Part shown: piece after piece, positions 50,867-60,937 of the stretch
How positions within the stretch are numbered: position 1 is the stretch's first letter
How the letters are laid out: each line of letters starts with the position of its first letter
Assembly (NCBI GenBank): GCA_910589165.1
Contig: CAJUSP010000001.1
Span: 247,019 to 311,018 of the forward strand
Length of the DNA stretch: 64,000 bases
Origin: an uncultured Adlercreutzia sp.
GTDB lineage: Bacteria; Actinomycetota; Coriobacteriia; Coriobacteriales; Eggerthellaceae
Direction of reading: 5' to 3'
Position numbers and translations under genes: made by a program
The notes under the pieces: generated by a model
Told to the model about the DNA's origin: nothing
Database searches by the model: none
Seen by the model: the letters and a program-made list of their open reading frames with translations, nothing else

Positions 50867-51055
50867 TTCCAGGGCTCCATACTTATATATAACCAGATCA
50901 CTGGGCAGAAAGTTTTTTCGTCCACAACCGCATGGGGGCGCTCGCGCGGTTGTTGACGGGCGTTTTCCGTACCGTCATTCTTCCCTCGATTAACTACAAG
51001 GCGGGAACCCCGGCTTGAAGAGGAGAAACCAAACGAGGGACAAGGCGGAACGAAC

Positions 51056-53374
51056 GTGAGCAATCAAATCATTTTGGAGGAGCAGGCGGCGCGCGTGAGC
51101 GCAGGGCGGCGCATGGCCGCACTGGCCGGCGCGGCGCTCGTGTGGCTGTTGGCGGCCACTCTGCTGCTGACCGGCATGCCGGCCCAGGCGGCTGAGCCCG
51201 AGGGGGATGCCCCCGCGGGGGCCGAGACCTCCGTGGCCCTTTCCGGCGTCGACTTTTTGCAGCCCGACGCCAAGGCGTGGGAGATTCTGCGCGTAGATCA
51301 TTTGGGCGACAAGTCGCTGTACCTAGATGTCGAGCGCGTCGAGGGCGTGGGCGACAGCGCGACGGTGGCGCCGCTGCTGGGTCGCGCCGAGTACAACCCG
51401 ACCACTTCTAATGGTGAAGCCCAGGGCGTCGGCGACGACATCGCACGCATCATCGCGATGTCTGTGAAGGGTGCAACGCCGCGCGAGCTTCTGGCCAACG
51501 CGAAAGACTCCGTGCGCCTGAACGTGACCGTCTACGGCGAGCGCCGTGGTGGCGACCCGCTGTACGAGGCCACGGTGTACCCGGTGTACGCGCAGCTGAA
51601 GGATGGAGCTAACACGGATAGCTATGAGCTGCTGGGCCTGCGCACGGTGCAAGCGGGTTCCGCGGCCATTACAAAGTCGAAGAACATCGGTGCCGGCCTC
51701 ACCTTCTACAAGACGGCCAAGGGTTCCGATGCCCCTGACACCTATGTCCTTCAGGAAACCAACGAGGGCCTCGACAACGGCTTTGACGATGACATCCAGG
51801 CCTTCGTCGTGCCCTACGAGAAGCAGGGCGCCGACGCGGTGAAAGGCTCTGTGCGCTACGTCACCATGGACGGCGAGCTGGTGCGCGAGGATCCGGTTCT
51901 GAACTTCGAAAACGGTCAGGCCACCGCGCGCATTGAGACGTCCTTCCTGAAAGGGTCGGATGACAACCCCGAGGTCATGCGCTACTTCCGCGTTGTTTCG
52001 AACCTCGGCGGCACCACGGTGACGCTCACCGCCGCCAACGCCCACGCCGTGGTGCGCGTGGTGGAAGTGCCCCAGATGGCCGAGAGCGATTACGCCGTGT
52101 CCATCCGCTACGAGGATGAGAACGGGTTGCTCCTGTGGTCCGACAAGCTGGACGTGAAGGGTTACGGCTACCAGTACACCCTACCCACCACGTTCTCGAT
52201 GCTGGAGACCGACGGGGTGGAGATGTACACCCTGGAAGGGGTGGAAGGCGCCGAGAGCCGCGAGGACGCCGCGGGCCGCGCCGCCGTGCGCGACTGGGGC
52301 GCCCCCACCATCCGTTTCGACAACACGATCGTGCCCCAAGAGCATTTCCTAGAGGACGAGGGTGGCTTCTACCTTAAGGCGAAGTACCTCTCGTCTGAGG
52401 CCACGCGCAAGGCGGCGCTGACCCTGGTGGCCGTTGACGGCTCCACGGGCGAGCGTTTGCCCGAGGCATTCCAGCCCGGATCGTTCGAGGTGACCCCCGA
52501 GGCTGAGGCGCGCTTTGTGCCCGAGCCGCTGGTGGTCGACGGTGTGACCTACCTGCCGTGGTCGGGAAACACCGACGAGATCGTCTACAGCTGGGAGAGC
52601 CTGAAGGAGGGCGTGGACCTGCTGCAGTACGTGTATTACGTGCCTGAGGGCTTCGTGCCCGCCGAGGCCTACGACGTGACGGTGCAGTACCTGGACATCG
52701 CCACGAGTGCCGTGCTGCGCACCGAGACGGTGAACGTGGCTCCCGACATGACCGAGTACCTGACGCTGAACGGGCCGGAGACCTTCTCCGAGGGCGGCAA
52801 CGACTACGTGCGCCTGGCCGGCCAGGAGAACGGTATCCGCCACGGCTACTACACGCCGGCGCGCACCTACACGGTGTACTACCGCGATGTGAACGACGTC
52901 ATCAACGCCGATACGGTCATCCGCCGCACCCAGATCATCGAGACCGAGCGCGTGGTGGAAGTGGACGGCCCGGTGACCACGACGGTGACCGCGGCCCCGG
53001 TGACGGTGCCCGCCGCTCCTGCGGGGGGTGCCGACGCTGACGGCGCTGCCGACGGCGCGACGACCCCGGCCACGGTGGACGCGGGCGTGGGGGCCGGCGA
53101 CGGCACCACGGTCATCAACGACGACGACAACCCGCTGGCCAACCAGGCCGGTCAGGACACGACCACCGAGCGCACCATCGAGGATGCCGAAACGCCGCTG
53201 TCCGCCGGCACCGAGCCCGGCTCCGAGGGGTCCGGCTCGCTCGGCGCCGCCGTGGCCGTAGGCGCGGCCGCGGTGCTCATTGCCGCCGCAGCCATCGCGT
53301 GGGTGCTGCTGCGCCGCCGCACCAATCAGAAAACGGCCGACGCCCTGGCCGAGTCCACCAAACTGAACGAGTAG
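51056..53374 (+). CDS. Large surface-anchored protein with MucBP-like repeats
   Basis: Encodes 772 residues. A signal sequence (residues about 20-45, MPAQAA end), then beta-rich modules. Two related segments (SDYAVSIRYEDENGLLLWSDKL and AYDVTVQYLDIATSAVLRTETV) resemble MucBP-type repeats. A Thr/Ala/Gly/Asp linker precedes TIEDAETPLSAG, a helix of Ala/Val and RRRTNQK. No LPxTG-like motif is present; IExxETPL is a known flank of anchor regions, so anchoring by sortase is uncertain. Start GTG. It sits between two pilin-like genes, 16 nt ahead of the next. Confidence 0.8.
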   Translation: MSNQIILEEQAARVSAGRRMAALAGAALVWLLAATLLLTGMPAQAAEPEGDAPAGAETSVALSGVDFLQPDAKAWEILRVDHLGDKSLYLDVERVEGVGDSATVAPLLGRAEYNPTTSNGEAQGVGDDIARIIAMSVKGATPRELLANAKDSVRLNVTVYGERRGGDPLYEATVYPVYAQLKDGANTDSYELLGLRTVQAGSAAITKSKNIGAGLTFYKTAKGSDAPDTYVLQETNEGLDNGFDDDIQAFVVPYEKQGADAVKGSVRYVTMDGELVREDPVLNFENGQATARIETSFLKGSDDNPEVMRYFRVVSNLGGTTVTLTAANAHAVVRVVEVPQMAESDYAVSIRYEDENGLLLWSDKLDVKGYGYQYTLPTTFSMLETDGVEMYTLEGVEGAESREDAAGRAAVRDWGAPTIRFDNTIVPQEHFLEDEGGFYLKAKYLSSEATRKAALTLVAVDGSTGERLPEAFQPGSFEVTPEAEARFVPEPLVVDGVTYLPWSGNTDEIVYSWESLKEGVDLLQYVYYVPEGFVPAEAYDVTVQYLDIATSAVLRTETVNVAPDMTEYLTLNGPETFSEGGNDYVRLAGQENGIRHGYYTPARTYTVYYRDVNDVINADTVIRRTQIIETERVVEVDGPVTTTVTAAPVTVPAAPAGGADADGAADGATTPATVDAGVGAGDGTTVINDDDNPLANQAGQDTTTERTIEDAETPLSAGTEPGSEGSGSLGAAVAVGAAAVLIAAAAIAWVLLRRRTNQKTADALAESTKLNE

Positions 53375-53390
53375 AGAGGAGGGCCAACCC

Positions 53391-56300
53391 ATGATGAACA
53401 TCCTGAACAACAAGGCCTTCCGCGCCTTTATGGCCGTAGCCCTCACGGTGCTTCTGGCCGTAACCCTTATCCCCAACATCCAGCCCGCCTACGGCACCAA
53501 CGACGGCGCCCAAGCGGCGCCGACCGAAGACGCGTCCGACGCCATCTTCGACGAGTCCGTAGAAGACGAAGCCGCCCCAGGTGACGCCGAGACCCCCGAG
53601 ACCCCGGACGCCTCCGATATGCCAGACGCTTCCGGTATGCCCGAAGGGGAGGGGGCCGAGGCTGAAGGCGACCATGCCTCCGAGGAGCTTGACCCGGAAT
53701 CCGATGCGGCTGTCTCCGGCGACTCCAGCCAAGGTGCTGAAGGCATCTCCGCAGACGAAATCGCTCCCCAAAGCGAGGGGGAACCCGATGCCCAAGCTAA
53801 GACGGACGAGGTCACCCAGGGCGGTCAGCAGGAGAACGTGACGGGCACGATTTTGAAGGGCAAGACCATCACGGGTACCTTCACGTACGATGATGGCGCT
53901 CACACACTGGTGGTGAACGGAACGTTCAAAGGAAAGATTATTGTCACCGCCGGCGCAACGCTTACCATCGAAGGTAAGGGCACCATCCAGTCGAACGGCG
54001 CCGGCAGCATCATCCACGTGGAAGGCGGTGATAGCAAACTGGTCTTCGACGGCCCGACGGTTCAGGGCGCAAGGAGCGGCACGCTGATCAACCACCACGC
54101 TGTTTTCGTCACCGATGAAACCTTCCAGGCAGGAGGCGGTATTCTTGTCGAACGGGGCGCAGACGGCTCAACGGCCGCTCTGCATTTCAAGAGCGGCACC
54201 GTGGAAAACAACAAGGCGCAAGTCGGCGGCGGCATCTTCATCGATCGCAACTGCGGCTTCACGATGACTGCTGGCACGATTCAGGGCAATACGGCTACTA
54301 AGCACGAAGGCGGCGGCATCTACCTGGCCGGCCACCAGAGCTACACTATGAAATCCAAGGCGCGCCTCAACGGCGGATCCATTCTGAACAACAGAACCAA
54401 GACCACGACCGACTGGGGCGGCGGCGGCATTTTCATCGAGAGTGAGGGCGAGCTCAAGATCGCATCGGCGCTCATAACGGATAACCACGCACTCGGGCTC
54501 GGCGGCGGCATTTCCGGATGTCCGCATGCCGTCATTGGTATTGGCAAAATCACCGACGGCGCCGCCATCTACGGTAACACGGCCGAGAAGGAGAAACGAC
54601 CCGACAACAGCGCCCTCTACGACAACAACGGCGTCGGAGACCATGTAGCCTACGACAAGGATGACGCGGGCTTCACGAAGGAGAAAGCCCAGGACTTCTA
54701 CTGCACGCTCGGCAGTGTCGTCTACGGACAGGATACCTTCGAGACGGGTAGCTCCCTTGCCTGGACAGGAAGGAAAGCCGACGCTAACGGCAATGGCGCA
54801 GATGTGACCATCGCCCGCGGCCAGTACTACGCAGTCGAGAAGGCTTCGTTGGGCTTGACAGCAAAGGTTCCGAAGTCGCCGGTGACGGGTCGCAAGGTGA
54901 CTATCAAGGGCAACGAAAGCACTACCCATGGAGGCGGCATCGGTTGCAACGGCAAGCTGTCCATCGGCGATCTGCCTACGGGCGAGGAATGGGGCACGTT
55001 CTCATTCTCGTTCAAAAAGGAACTCCAGAACAGCATGGGCGAGGGAATGCCGCTCGATGGTCGGAAATTCAGCTTCGCGCTTTATGCCAACAAGGATGGA
55101 TCGCCCATCGCCACTGCAGAGAATGACGAGAGCGGAACCGTCAGGTTTACTTTGGGCCGTTCCTACTACGAGAGCATCGGCAACAATAGGTCCCGCATTC
55201 TCACGTTCTACCTTAAAGAGACGGGTGCCTACGACGGTATCACAACGGATTCCCAGTGGTACACGGTGAAGATTAAGATCAAGAAGCAGGTGACAACGGG
55301 GTATGTCAGCTCTACGTTTATCACGTTCTACACGCCGGTAGTCGAAGAGATCAAGATTGACAACACGGTGATAACGGATGAGAAGCCCTTCACCGTAATT
55401 AACGTGTTTGACTTGAAGGGGCAATGGGCACCGGAGGCCAAGAAGTTCTTCCATGGCGGTCAAGGCGAATCGGGGGCTTACCGGTTCGAGCTTGTCGAGA
55501 TCGAGGATCCGAAGGGGAGCCTTGAGGGCGCTCAGACGAAGGGCGAGCCGATTGCGACAACCAATGGCGGTTTCACGGAAGACGATGGCAGCGCGAAGGT
55601 CACGTTCGGCGACATCTCCTACACCGAGCCGGGCGAGCATTGGTACCGCATTCGCGAGACGAACGGCAACGACCCGGTCGTGTACGTGGTGAAGGTGGTT
55701 GTCGCCGGCAACGACAAGCCTAGCACCGCGCTGGTCGCCAGCGTTGCTGAGCTCTTCTACGCCGATTCCCTCGACGGGAGCCTCAAGCCCCTCGACGTGA
55801 GCGACCCCATCGAGTTCCACAACAACGCCGGCGAGGAGGCCTACGCGCTTTCCGGCTATGCGGTGAACGCGCTTTCCGGTGCGCCGCTGACGCAGAAGTG
55901 CCTGGTGGACCCGAAGATCATCAAGGAGCTTGAGGGCCGCACCATCACGCCCGGCGAGTTCAGCTTCCAGCTCATCGAGGTGGCCGACTACGCCGACACC
56001 ACCGGCGAGGTCATCTCCGAGACGACTAACGACGCCGACGGCATGGTCGACTTCGACGCCGCCGCCAACAAGGCCGACCCCGGCTGGGAGCCGTCGTGCC
56101 TGCTGTTCACGCAGCCCGGCACCTACAAGTACCGCGTCATCGAGGACCCGAAGCAGCTGGCCGACCCGTCGGTGGACTACAGCACCCAGGTCATCACCTT
56201 CACCGTCACCGTGGAGCTGAACCCCGACACCGGCGTGCTGGCCGCTACCGACATGTACTACGGCTACCTGAACGAGGCCGGTGAGAACGTGCGCTACAAG

Positions 56301-57392
56301 GAGCAGTACACGAACTGGGAAGAGAAGGAGAAGGATCCGACCTGGGTTCCCTCCATTGCCGACTACCCGGACTACGATCCGAAGTGGCACCCGACCATGA
56401 CCAACCGCGCCAAGCCGCAGGATTTGGTGGTGAAGAAGTCGAGCGCCCTTACCGGCGAGGCCCTGGAAGGCGCCACCTACGCGCTCTACCTGGTGAACCA
56501 TGGCGGCGAGGCGGACCTGCGCCTGGCCAACGGCACCTCCGACGCTGACGGCCTTATCTACTTCGAGGACGTGAGCCTGAAGGTGGGCAACCTCTACTAC
56601 TTCATGGAGGAGGCCGCGCCCGCGGGCCACACGGTGAGCAAGTTCCGCAGCAAGTACTTCTACCTGGTGCCCGATGCCAGCGTCGGCAACGGCTACGCCA
56701 TGCGCTACACCGACAACAAGTTCGTGATGGAAGAGGCCTCCGACGAGCTGGTAAGCGCCCACGAGCTTGACGAGAGCTACGGCGGCAACGAGGCCGATCC
56801 GCTGCCGACCACCGAGCCTACCGTGGGCAAGGACGGCGCCCTGCTGTACGCCTACGAGGCCGACGGCGGCGTGCAGGACGAGGCCACCTACGTGGAGTTC
56901 AACAAGCTGGACACCCGCACCCACGAGTGGGTCGAGGGCGCGAAGCTCTCCATCGTCGAGAAGGAGACCGGCCAGGTAGTGAACGCCTGGACGAGCGGCA
57001 AGGCCCCCGAGGTGCTGCAGAAGGCGCTGAACGTGGACGTGGTGTACGTGCTGCGCGAAGACGAGGCGCCCGAGGGCTACGAGCGCGCCGCTGATGTGGA
57101 GTTCCGCATCGACTCCTACGGCGCGGTGGAAATTCTTTCCGGCACCGAGAACGGCAACGCCGAGCTGGCCGGCTCCACCATCACGCTGTACGACACGCGC
57201 CTGCCCATCGAGGAGACGGTCACCGAGACCCGCGAGACCACCCGCGAGGTGCCGCGCGACCGCACGCTGAGCCTGGCGAAGACCGGCGACGCCCTGCCGC
57301 TTCTGGCCATGGGGCTCATCGCCCTGGGCGCGCTTGTGGCCCTCGTGCTGGCTGCTCGCCGCACCCGCAAGGGCAAGCACAGCTCGCGCTAG
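53391..57392 (+). CDS. Giant adhesin/pilin: beta-helix, FctA and SpaA/Cna-B domains, LAKTG anchor
   Basis: Encodes 1333 residues. After a signal peptide comes an acidic region (about 40-145), a glycine-rich parallel beta-helix (about 150-420, GGGIFIDRN, GTIQGNTATKHEGGGIYL). Then FctA/Spy0128-like domains (about 530-950) and two prealbumin-like SpaA/Cna-B domains (about 1004-1090 and 1155-1245). The end is LAKTGD (from 1295), a hydrophobic helix and RRTRKGKHSSR. Such proteins form isopeptide-stabilised fibres or adhesins. The DNA of the helix and first FctA part (about 53.85-55.75 kb) is more AT-rich than the flanks. AGAGGAGG precedes ATG. Confidence 0.88.
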   Translation: MMNILNNKAFRAFMAVALTVLLAVTLIPNIQPAYGTNDGAQAAPTEDASDAIFDESVEDEAAPGDAETPETPDASDMPDASGMPEGEGAEAEGDHASEELDPESDAAVSGDSSQGAEGISADEIAPQSEGEPDAQAKTDEVTQGGQQENVTGTILKGKTITGTFTYDDGAHTLVVNGTFKGKIIVTAGATLTIEGKGTIQSNGAGSIIHVEGGDSKLVFDGPTVQGARSGTLINHHAVFVTDETFQAGGGILVERGADGSTAALHFKSGTVENNKAQVGGGIFIDRNCGFTMTAGTIQGNTATKHEGGGIYLAGHQSYTMKSKARLNGGSILNNRTKTTTDWGGGGIFIESEGELKIASALITDNHALGLGGGISGCPHAVIGIGKITDGAAIYGNTAEKEKRPDNSALYDNNGVGDHVAYDKDDAGFTKEKAQDFYCTLGSVVYGQDTFETGSSLAWTGRKADANGNGADVTIARGQYYAVEKASLGLTAKVPKSPVTGRKVTIKGNESTTHGGGIGCNGKLSIGDLPTGEEWGTFSFSFKKELQNSMGEGMPLDGRKFSFALYANKDGSPIATAENDESGTVRFTLGRSYYESIGNNRSRILTFYLKETGAYDGITTDSQWYTVKIKIKKQVTTGYVSSTFITFYTPVVEEIKIDNTVITDEKPFTVINVFDLKGQWAPEAKKFFHGGQGESGAYRFELVEIEDPKGSLEGAQTKGEPIATTNGGFTEDDGSAKVTFGDISYTEPGEHWYRIRETNGNDPVVYVVKVVVAGNDKPSTALVASVAELFYADSLDGSLKPLDVSDPIEFHNNAGEEAYALSGYAVNALSGAPLTQKCLVDPKIIKELEGRTITPGEFSFQLIEVADYADTTGEVISETTNDADGMVDFDAAANKADPGWEPSCLLFTQPGTYKYRVIEDPKQLADPSVDYSTQVITFTVTVELNPDTGVLAATDMYYGYLNEAGENVRYKEQYTNWEEKEKDPTWVPSIADYPDYDPKWHPTMTNRAKPQDLVVKKSSALTGEALEGATYALYLVNHGGEADLRLANGTSDADGLIYFEDVSLKVGNLYYFMEEAAPAGHTVSKFRSKYFYLVPDASVGNGYAMRYTDNKFVMEEASDELVSAHELDESYGGNEADPLPTTEPTVGKDGALLYAYEADGGVQDEATYVEFNKLDTRTHEWVEGAKLSIVEKETGQVVNAWTSGKAPEVLQKALNVDVVYVLREDEAPEGYERAADVEFRIDSYGAVEILSGTENGNAELAGSTITLYDTRLPIEETVTETRETTREVPRDRTLSLAKTGDALPLLAMGLIALGALVALVLAARRTRKGKHSSR

Positions 57393-57416
57393 GTCGCTCG
57401 CAAAAGCGCCAAGGTG

Positions 57417-57443
57417 AAGGGGCCCGCATCGTGCGGGCCCCTT
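57417..57443 (+). terminator. Terminator after the giant adhesin gene
   Basis: A 12-bp stem (AAGGGGCCCGCA/TGCGGGCCCCTT) with TCG loop. Confidence 0.85.
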
Positions 57444-57447
57444 CCTG

Positions 57448-57453
57448 TATAAT
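57448..57453 (+). promoter_or_regulatory. -10 element for the flippase-like operon
   Basis: A perfect TATAAT directly after the terminator, preceded by CTG. No good -35 is present; the terminator stem occupies that position. Confidence 0.55.
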
Positions 57454-57504
57454 AGGCCGAACGCTACAACGCGCGTGAAACGGGCCCCGAGGGAAGGACT
57501 GCTT

Positions 57505-59232
57505 TTGAAGAAGGCGCTGCTGCTCATTTTGGGCATCGTGGCCGTGTGCTTCCTCATCGGCAACGCCGACTACCTGGCCAACTTCGTGGACACCCTGCGC
57601 ACCGGCGCCCTCGTGCCGCTCATCGTGTCCATCGTGCTCATGCTGGCGCGCCATTTCGTGCAGGCCGCCTCCTACGACGCCGCCTTCCAGGCCGTGGGCC
57701 ACGGCACCGGCTTCTGGCACAATGTGGTGCTCATCTTCTCGCTCGTGTTCATCAACACGTTCTGCCTGTTCTCGGGCGCCACCGGCGTGGCGTTCATCAT
57801 CGACGACGCCCATCGGGAAGGCTGCGACGCGGGCCAGTCCACCGGCGGCGCCATCCTCTCGCAGATCGGATACTTCGCCGCCATCTTCGTCATCTCGGCT
57901 ATCGGCTTTTTCACCATGATGGTAGCGGGCACGGTGAACTTCCTGTTCGTCACCGGGGCTGTGGTGCTGGCCGGTACGCTCATTGCGCTGTCCAGCCTGT
58001 TTGTCATCGGGCACAAGAAGCCGCGGGTGCTGTTCCGCTTCTTCGCGGGGCTGCAGCATGTGCTCAACCGCATCGTCGGCATCTTCCGCAAGTCGCTGCC
58101 CGAGGGTTGGGGGCGTAAGACGGCCCACTCGTTCCAGAACACGGCCGGCATTCTGGCGCGCAACCCCCAGGGCACGCTCGTCACCGTGGCCTACGCGTCG
58201 TTCTCGGCCATTCTGAACATGCTTACGCTCGTGGCTATCGGCTTCGCCTTCGGGTTCGAGGAGGCGGCGCCGCTCGTGGCTGCGTTCGCCGTGGCCGCCA
58301 TCTCGGTTATCTTAAGCCCTACGCCCCAGGGCATCGGCGTCGTGGAGGCGGCCATCGCGGCCATCCTTACGGCAGCGGGCTGTTCGCTGGCCACGGCTAC
58401 GGCCATCGCCCTTGTCTACCGCGGCATCATGTTCTGGATTCCCTTCTGCATCGGCGCGGTGCTGCTGTCGCAGTCGGGTTTCTTCGCCAGCAAGAAAACG
58501 GCCACCGAAGAGCAGAAGCACAAGGACATCGGCTGGATATCCGGCACGCTGGTGGCCATCATCGGTCTGGTGAACATCGGGCTGTCGTTCATACCCTCGT
58601 CGTTCGCACCCTACACCATGCTCACCAGCTGGATCGACATGTCCACGGTGTTCGTGGGCGGACCGCTCATCATCGGGTCCATGCTGCTCATCCTGTGCGC
58701 CGTGGGGCTTATCTTGCGCTTCCGCACCGCCTGGGCCTTCACCATCACGCTGCTCACGCTGGTGGCCGGCGCCGAGTTCCTGTTCCAGGGCACCATCCAC
58801 ATCGGCATTGCCGGCATTCTGCTGGCCATCTGGCTGTTTTTCAAGCGCGCCGCCTTCGACCGTCCGTTTTCGCTGGGCAAGCTCCAGCACTACGTGGACG
58901 ACGCCATGGACCATGCGCGCCATCGGCTCGAGGGCCTGCGCGCCCGCACCCGCGCCCGTCGCGAGCGCCGCGCCGCCGCACGGCAAGATTTACGGACGAA
59001 AACAGGTTGGGAACAGCAGGCCCAAGACGGCCTAACCCTGAGTAAAAAGGCCCACGATGGCGATATGCTGAAAGCCGAACGCGATGCGGTCGCCGCCGAG
59101 GCGTCCCCGCTGCTGGCCGAGGCCGAGGCCTGCGGCCGCGAAGGGGCGCCGGGCCTGGAACCTTCCGAGGTCGCAGGCGTCATGGAAGCCGCCGAGCAGG
59201 CGCCCCGCGAGGAGGGCCCCGCTTCCGCCTAG
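57505..59232 (+). CDS. Flippase-like domain membrane protein (UPF0104/MprF N-domain family)
   Basis: Encodes 575 residues. About 12 membrane helices; the core matches the lysylphosphatidylglycerol synthetase TM region / UPF0104 family (ILSPTPQGIGVVEAAIAAILTAAG with the PxGIGxxEA signature). It lacks the MprF synthetase domain. Such proteins move lipids across the membrane. The C-terminal 100 residues are a charged arginine-rich then acidic cytoplasmic tail. I prefer the TTG at 57505 because GGAAGGA sits 6 nt upstream; the GTG at 57475 has no ribosome site. Its paralogue follows 39 nt downstream. Confidence 0.88.
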   Translation: MKKALLLILGIVAVCFLIGNADYLANFVDTLRTGALVPLIVSIVLMLARHFVQAASYDAAFQAVGHGTGFWHNVVLIFSLVFINTFCLFSGATGVAFIIDDAHREGCDAGQSTGGAILSQIGYFAAIFVISAIGFFTMMVAGTVNFLFVTGAVVLAGTLIALSSLFVIGHKKPRVLFRFFAGLQHVLNRIVGIFRKSLPEGWGRKTAHSFQNTAGILARNPQGTLVTVAYASFSAILNMLTLVAIGFAFGFEEAAPLVAAFAVAAISVILSPTPQGIGVVEAAIAAILTAAGCSLATATAIALVYRGIMFWIPFCIGAVLLSQSGFFASKKTATEEQKHKDIGWISGTLVAIIGLVNIGLSFIPSSFAPYTMLTSWIDMSTVFVGGPLIIGSMLLILCAVGLILRFRTAWAFTITLLTLVAGAEFLFQGTIHIGIAGILLAIWLFFKRAAFDRPFSLGKLQHYVDDAMDHARHRLEGLRARTRARRERRAAARQDLRTKTGWEQQAQDGLTLSKKAHDGDMLKAERDAVAAEASPLLAEAEACGREGAPGLEPSEVAGVMEAAEQAPREEGPASA

Positions 59233-59271
59233 CCGCCGCATCGCCCGAATACGTTCCGACGGAGGTGCGCC

Positions 59272-60399
59272 ATGCGCGGCAATTTGCAGAAGATCATGAT
59301 CGGCCTGGTGGTCGTCATTGTGCTTGCGTTCATCTTCTTCTCGGGCGATTCCCTCGTGAAGCTCGTCGATACCATCAAGCAGGGCACCCCCTGGCTCATT
59401 GCCGCCGCCGTGGCCGCCCAGGTGTGCAAGTACCTGGCCCAGGGGCGCGGCTTCCAGGCCTGCTTCAACACGGTGAACGGGCACATCAGCTACCGCACGG
59501 GGCTCTCGCTTGTGTTCGGCACCTTCTTCATGAACACGGTGGCGCCATCTATGAACCTGGCCGGCACGTCGCTCGTCATGGCCACGGCTACGAAGAACGG
59601 CATGCAGGCGGGCAAGGGCACCACGGCGGCCCTGCTCATGCAGCTGTCCATCGACACGGGCTTCGTCATCATCATGCTGGTCACGTTCGGCGTGCTGTCG
59701 TTTACCGTCGGGCTGCAGCCGGGGTGGCTTGCTGTGGGGGCGGTGGCCATCGCGCTCGTGGGCGGGCTTGTGCTCATGATCACCGTGGGCGGCCTCAAGC
59801 CCAACTTGGTGCTGAAGGTGCTGCACCCGTTCGTGCGCCTGGCCGACAAGGTGCTCGCCCGCTTCCGCAAGGATCCCATCGACGACGCCGTAGAGCGCAC
59901 CATCCACAACTTCTCGTCGGCCGCGCACCTTATCACGAAGAACCCGCGCAAGACGGTGCAGTCGTTTTTGTGGACGACGCTCTCCAGCATCTGCGAGATG
60001 GGCTGCTTCGTGCTCGTGGGCTTCGCCTTCGGGGTGCATCACCCAGAAGCGCTCATTTGCGGGTATGTGGTGGCCACGCTGTTTGCTATGATTTCGTTCG
60101 TGCCCCAGGGCGTGGGCGTCGTGGAGGCAGCGGTGACCGTGGCCTTCTCGCTGTTCGGCATCGGCGCCGGCACGGGGCTCGCGGTGGTGATGGTGTACCG
60201 CGGCATCGTGTTCTGGCTGCCGTTCCTCGTGGGCGCCGTGGTCATCCAGCGCATGAAGGCGTTCCTGCCGAAGGAGAAGACCGACAAGGCGAGCCTCAAG
60301 GAAAAGGCCGAAACGCTTGACGCAAGCCTCCCCGAGCACATCGAGCAAGTAAAGCAGGTGGAAATAGCCGCTGAAAAGGAGCCCCATGGAACAAAGTAA
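59272..60399 (+). CDS. Flippase-like domain membrane protein, paralogue
   Basis: Encodes 375 residues. Same UPF0104 fold as its neighbour: SFVPQGVGVVEAAVTVAFS carries the PxGxGxxEA motif, and the N-terminal TMs align. It is shorter, without the charged tail, but with a Lys/Glu-rich C-terminus. GGAGG precedes ATG. Paralogous pair in one operon; they may act on related lipid substrates or as a heteromer. Confidence 0.9.
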   Translation: MRGNLQKIMIGLVVVIVLAFIFFSGDSLVKLVDTIKQGTPWLIAAAVAAQVCKYLAQGRGFQACFNTVNGHISYRTGLSLVFGTFFMNTVAPSMNLAGTSLVMATATKNGMQAGKGTTAALLMQLSIDTGFVIIMLVTFGVLSFTVGLQPGWLAVGAVAIALVGGLVLMITVGGLKPNLVLKVLHPFVRLADKVLARFRKDPIDDAVERTIHNFSSAAHLITKNPRKTVQSFLWTTLSSICEMGCFVLVGFAFGVHHPEALICGYVVATLFAMISFVPQGVGVVEAAVTVAFSLFGIGAGTGLAVVMVYRGIVFWLPFLVGAVVIQRMKAFLPKEKTDKASLKEKAETLDASLPEHIEQVKQVEIAAEKEPHGTK

Positions 60400-60868
60400 C
60401 CTTACCGGCGCAGGCCTCGAGGTCGCCCGCAAGCGCGAGACCGCCGGCCTGAACCACACGCTGGGCATCCACTTCACGAAGGTGGAACCGGGCCTGGTTG
60501 AGGCCGAGATGCCCATCACCCCGGCGCTGCTGCAGCCCTTCGGCTTCCTGCACGGGGGCGCCACCATCGCGCTGTTGGAGTCGGTGGCCTCGGCCGGCGG
60601 CGAGTTCACCTGCGATTTGGAAACCGAACAGCCCTTCGGCGTCGAGGTGACCATCCGCCACAAGAAGAGCGGCCGCGAGGGCGATACCGCCCGCGGCGTG
60701 GCGCGCCTGGCCGACCGCAAGCCGTCGAGCAAGGCCGGCTACAAGCTGTACTGGGACGTGGCGGCCTACGACGGCGCCGGCGACGTCATCAGCGACGGCG
60801 TTATCGTGGTGAAGGTGGTGCCGAAGGACTACCTGGCGAAGAAGCTCGCCGAGCGCGGTCAAGAGTAG
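60386..60868 (+). CDS. PaaI-family hotdog thioesterase
   Basis: Encodes 160 residues. Hotdog-fold acyl-CoA thioesterase (4HBT/PaaI) with LQPFGFLHGGATIALLESVASAG, the helix with the active-site HGG and the catalytic E. Its start overlaps the upstream gene by 14 nt (AAAAGGAG before ATG), so it is translationally coupled. Likely substrate is an aryl- or acyl-CoA; not specified. Confidence 0.88.
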   Translation: MEQSNLTGAGLEVARKRETAGLNHTLGIHFTKVEPGLVEAEMPITPALLQPFGFLHGGATIALLESVASAGGEFTCDLETEQPFGVEVTIRHKKSGREGDTARGVARLADRKPSSKAGYKLYWDVAAYDGAGDVISDGVIVVKVVPKDYLAKKLAERGQE

Positions 60869-60881
60869 CGAGAATTTCTGC

Positions 60882-60909
60882 TTGCACAGGCGGCGGGCTG
60901 TGGTATTAT
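60882..60909 (+). promoter_or_regulatory. Promoter of tRNA-Pro
   Basis: TTGCAC (60882-60887) and TATTAT (60904-60909), 16 bp apart, about 29 bp before the tRNA. Confidence 0.7.
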
Positions 60910-60937
60910 AACGTTCGCTGTCCGCAAGGAAGCATTT

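Noticed and set aside
51056..53374. LPxTG-type anchor for the middle surface protein
   Set aside because: No LPxTG-like pentapeptide precedes the C-terminal helix, so sortase anchoring is left open.
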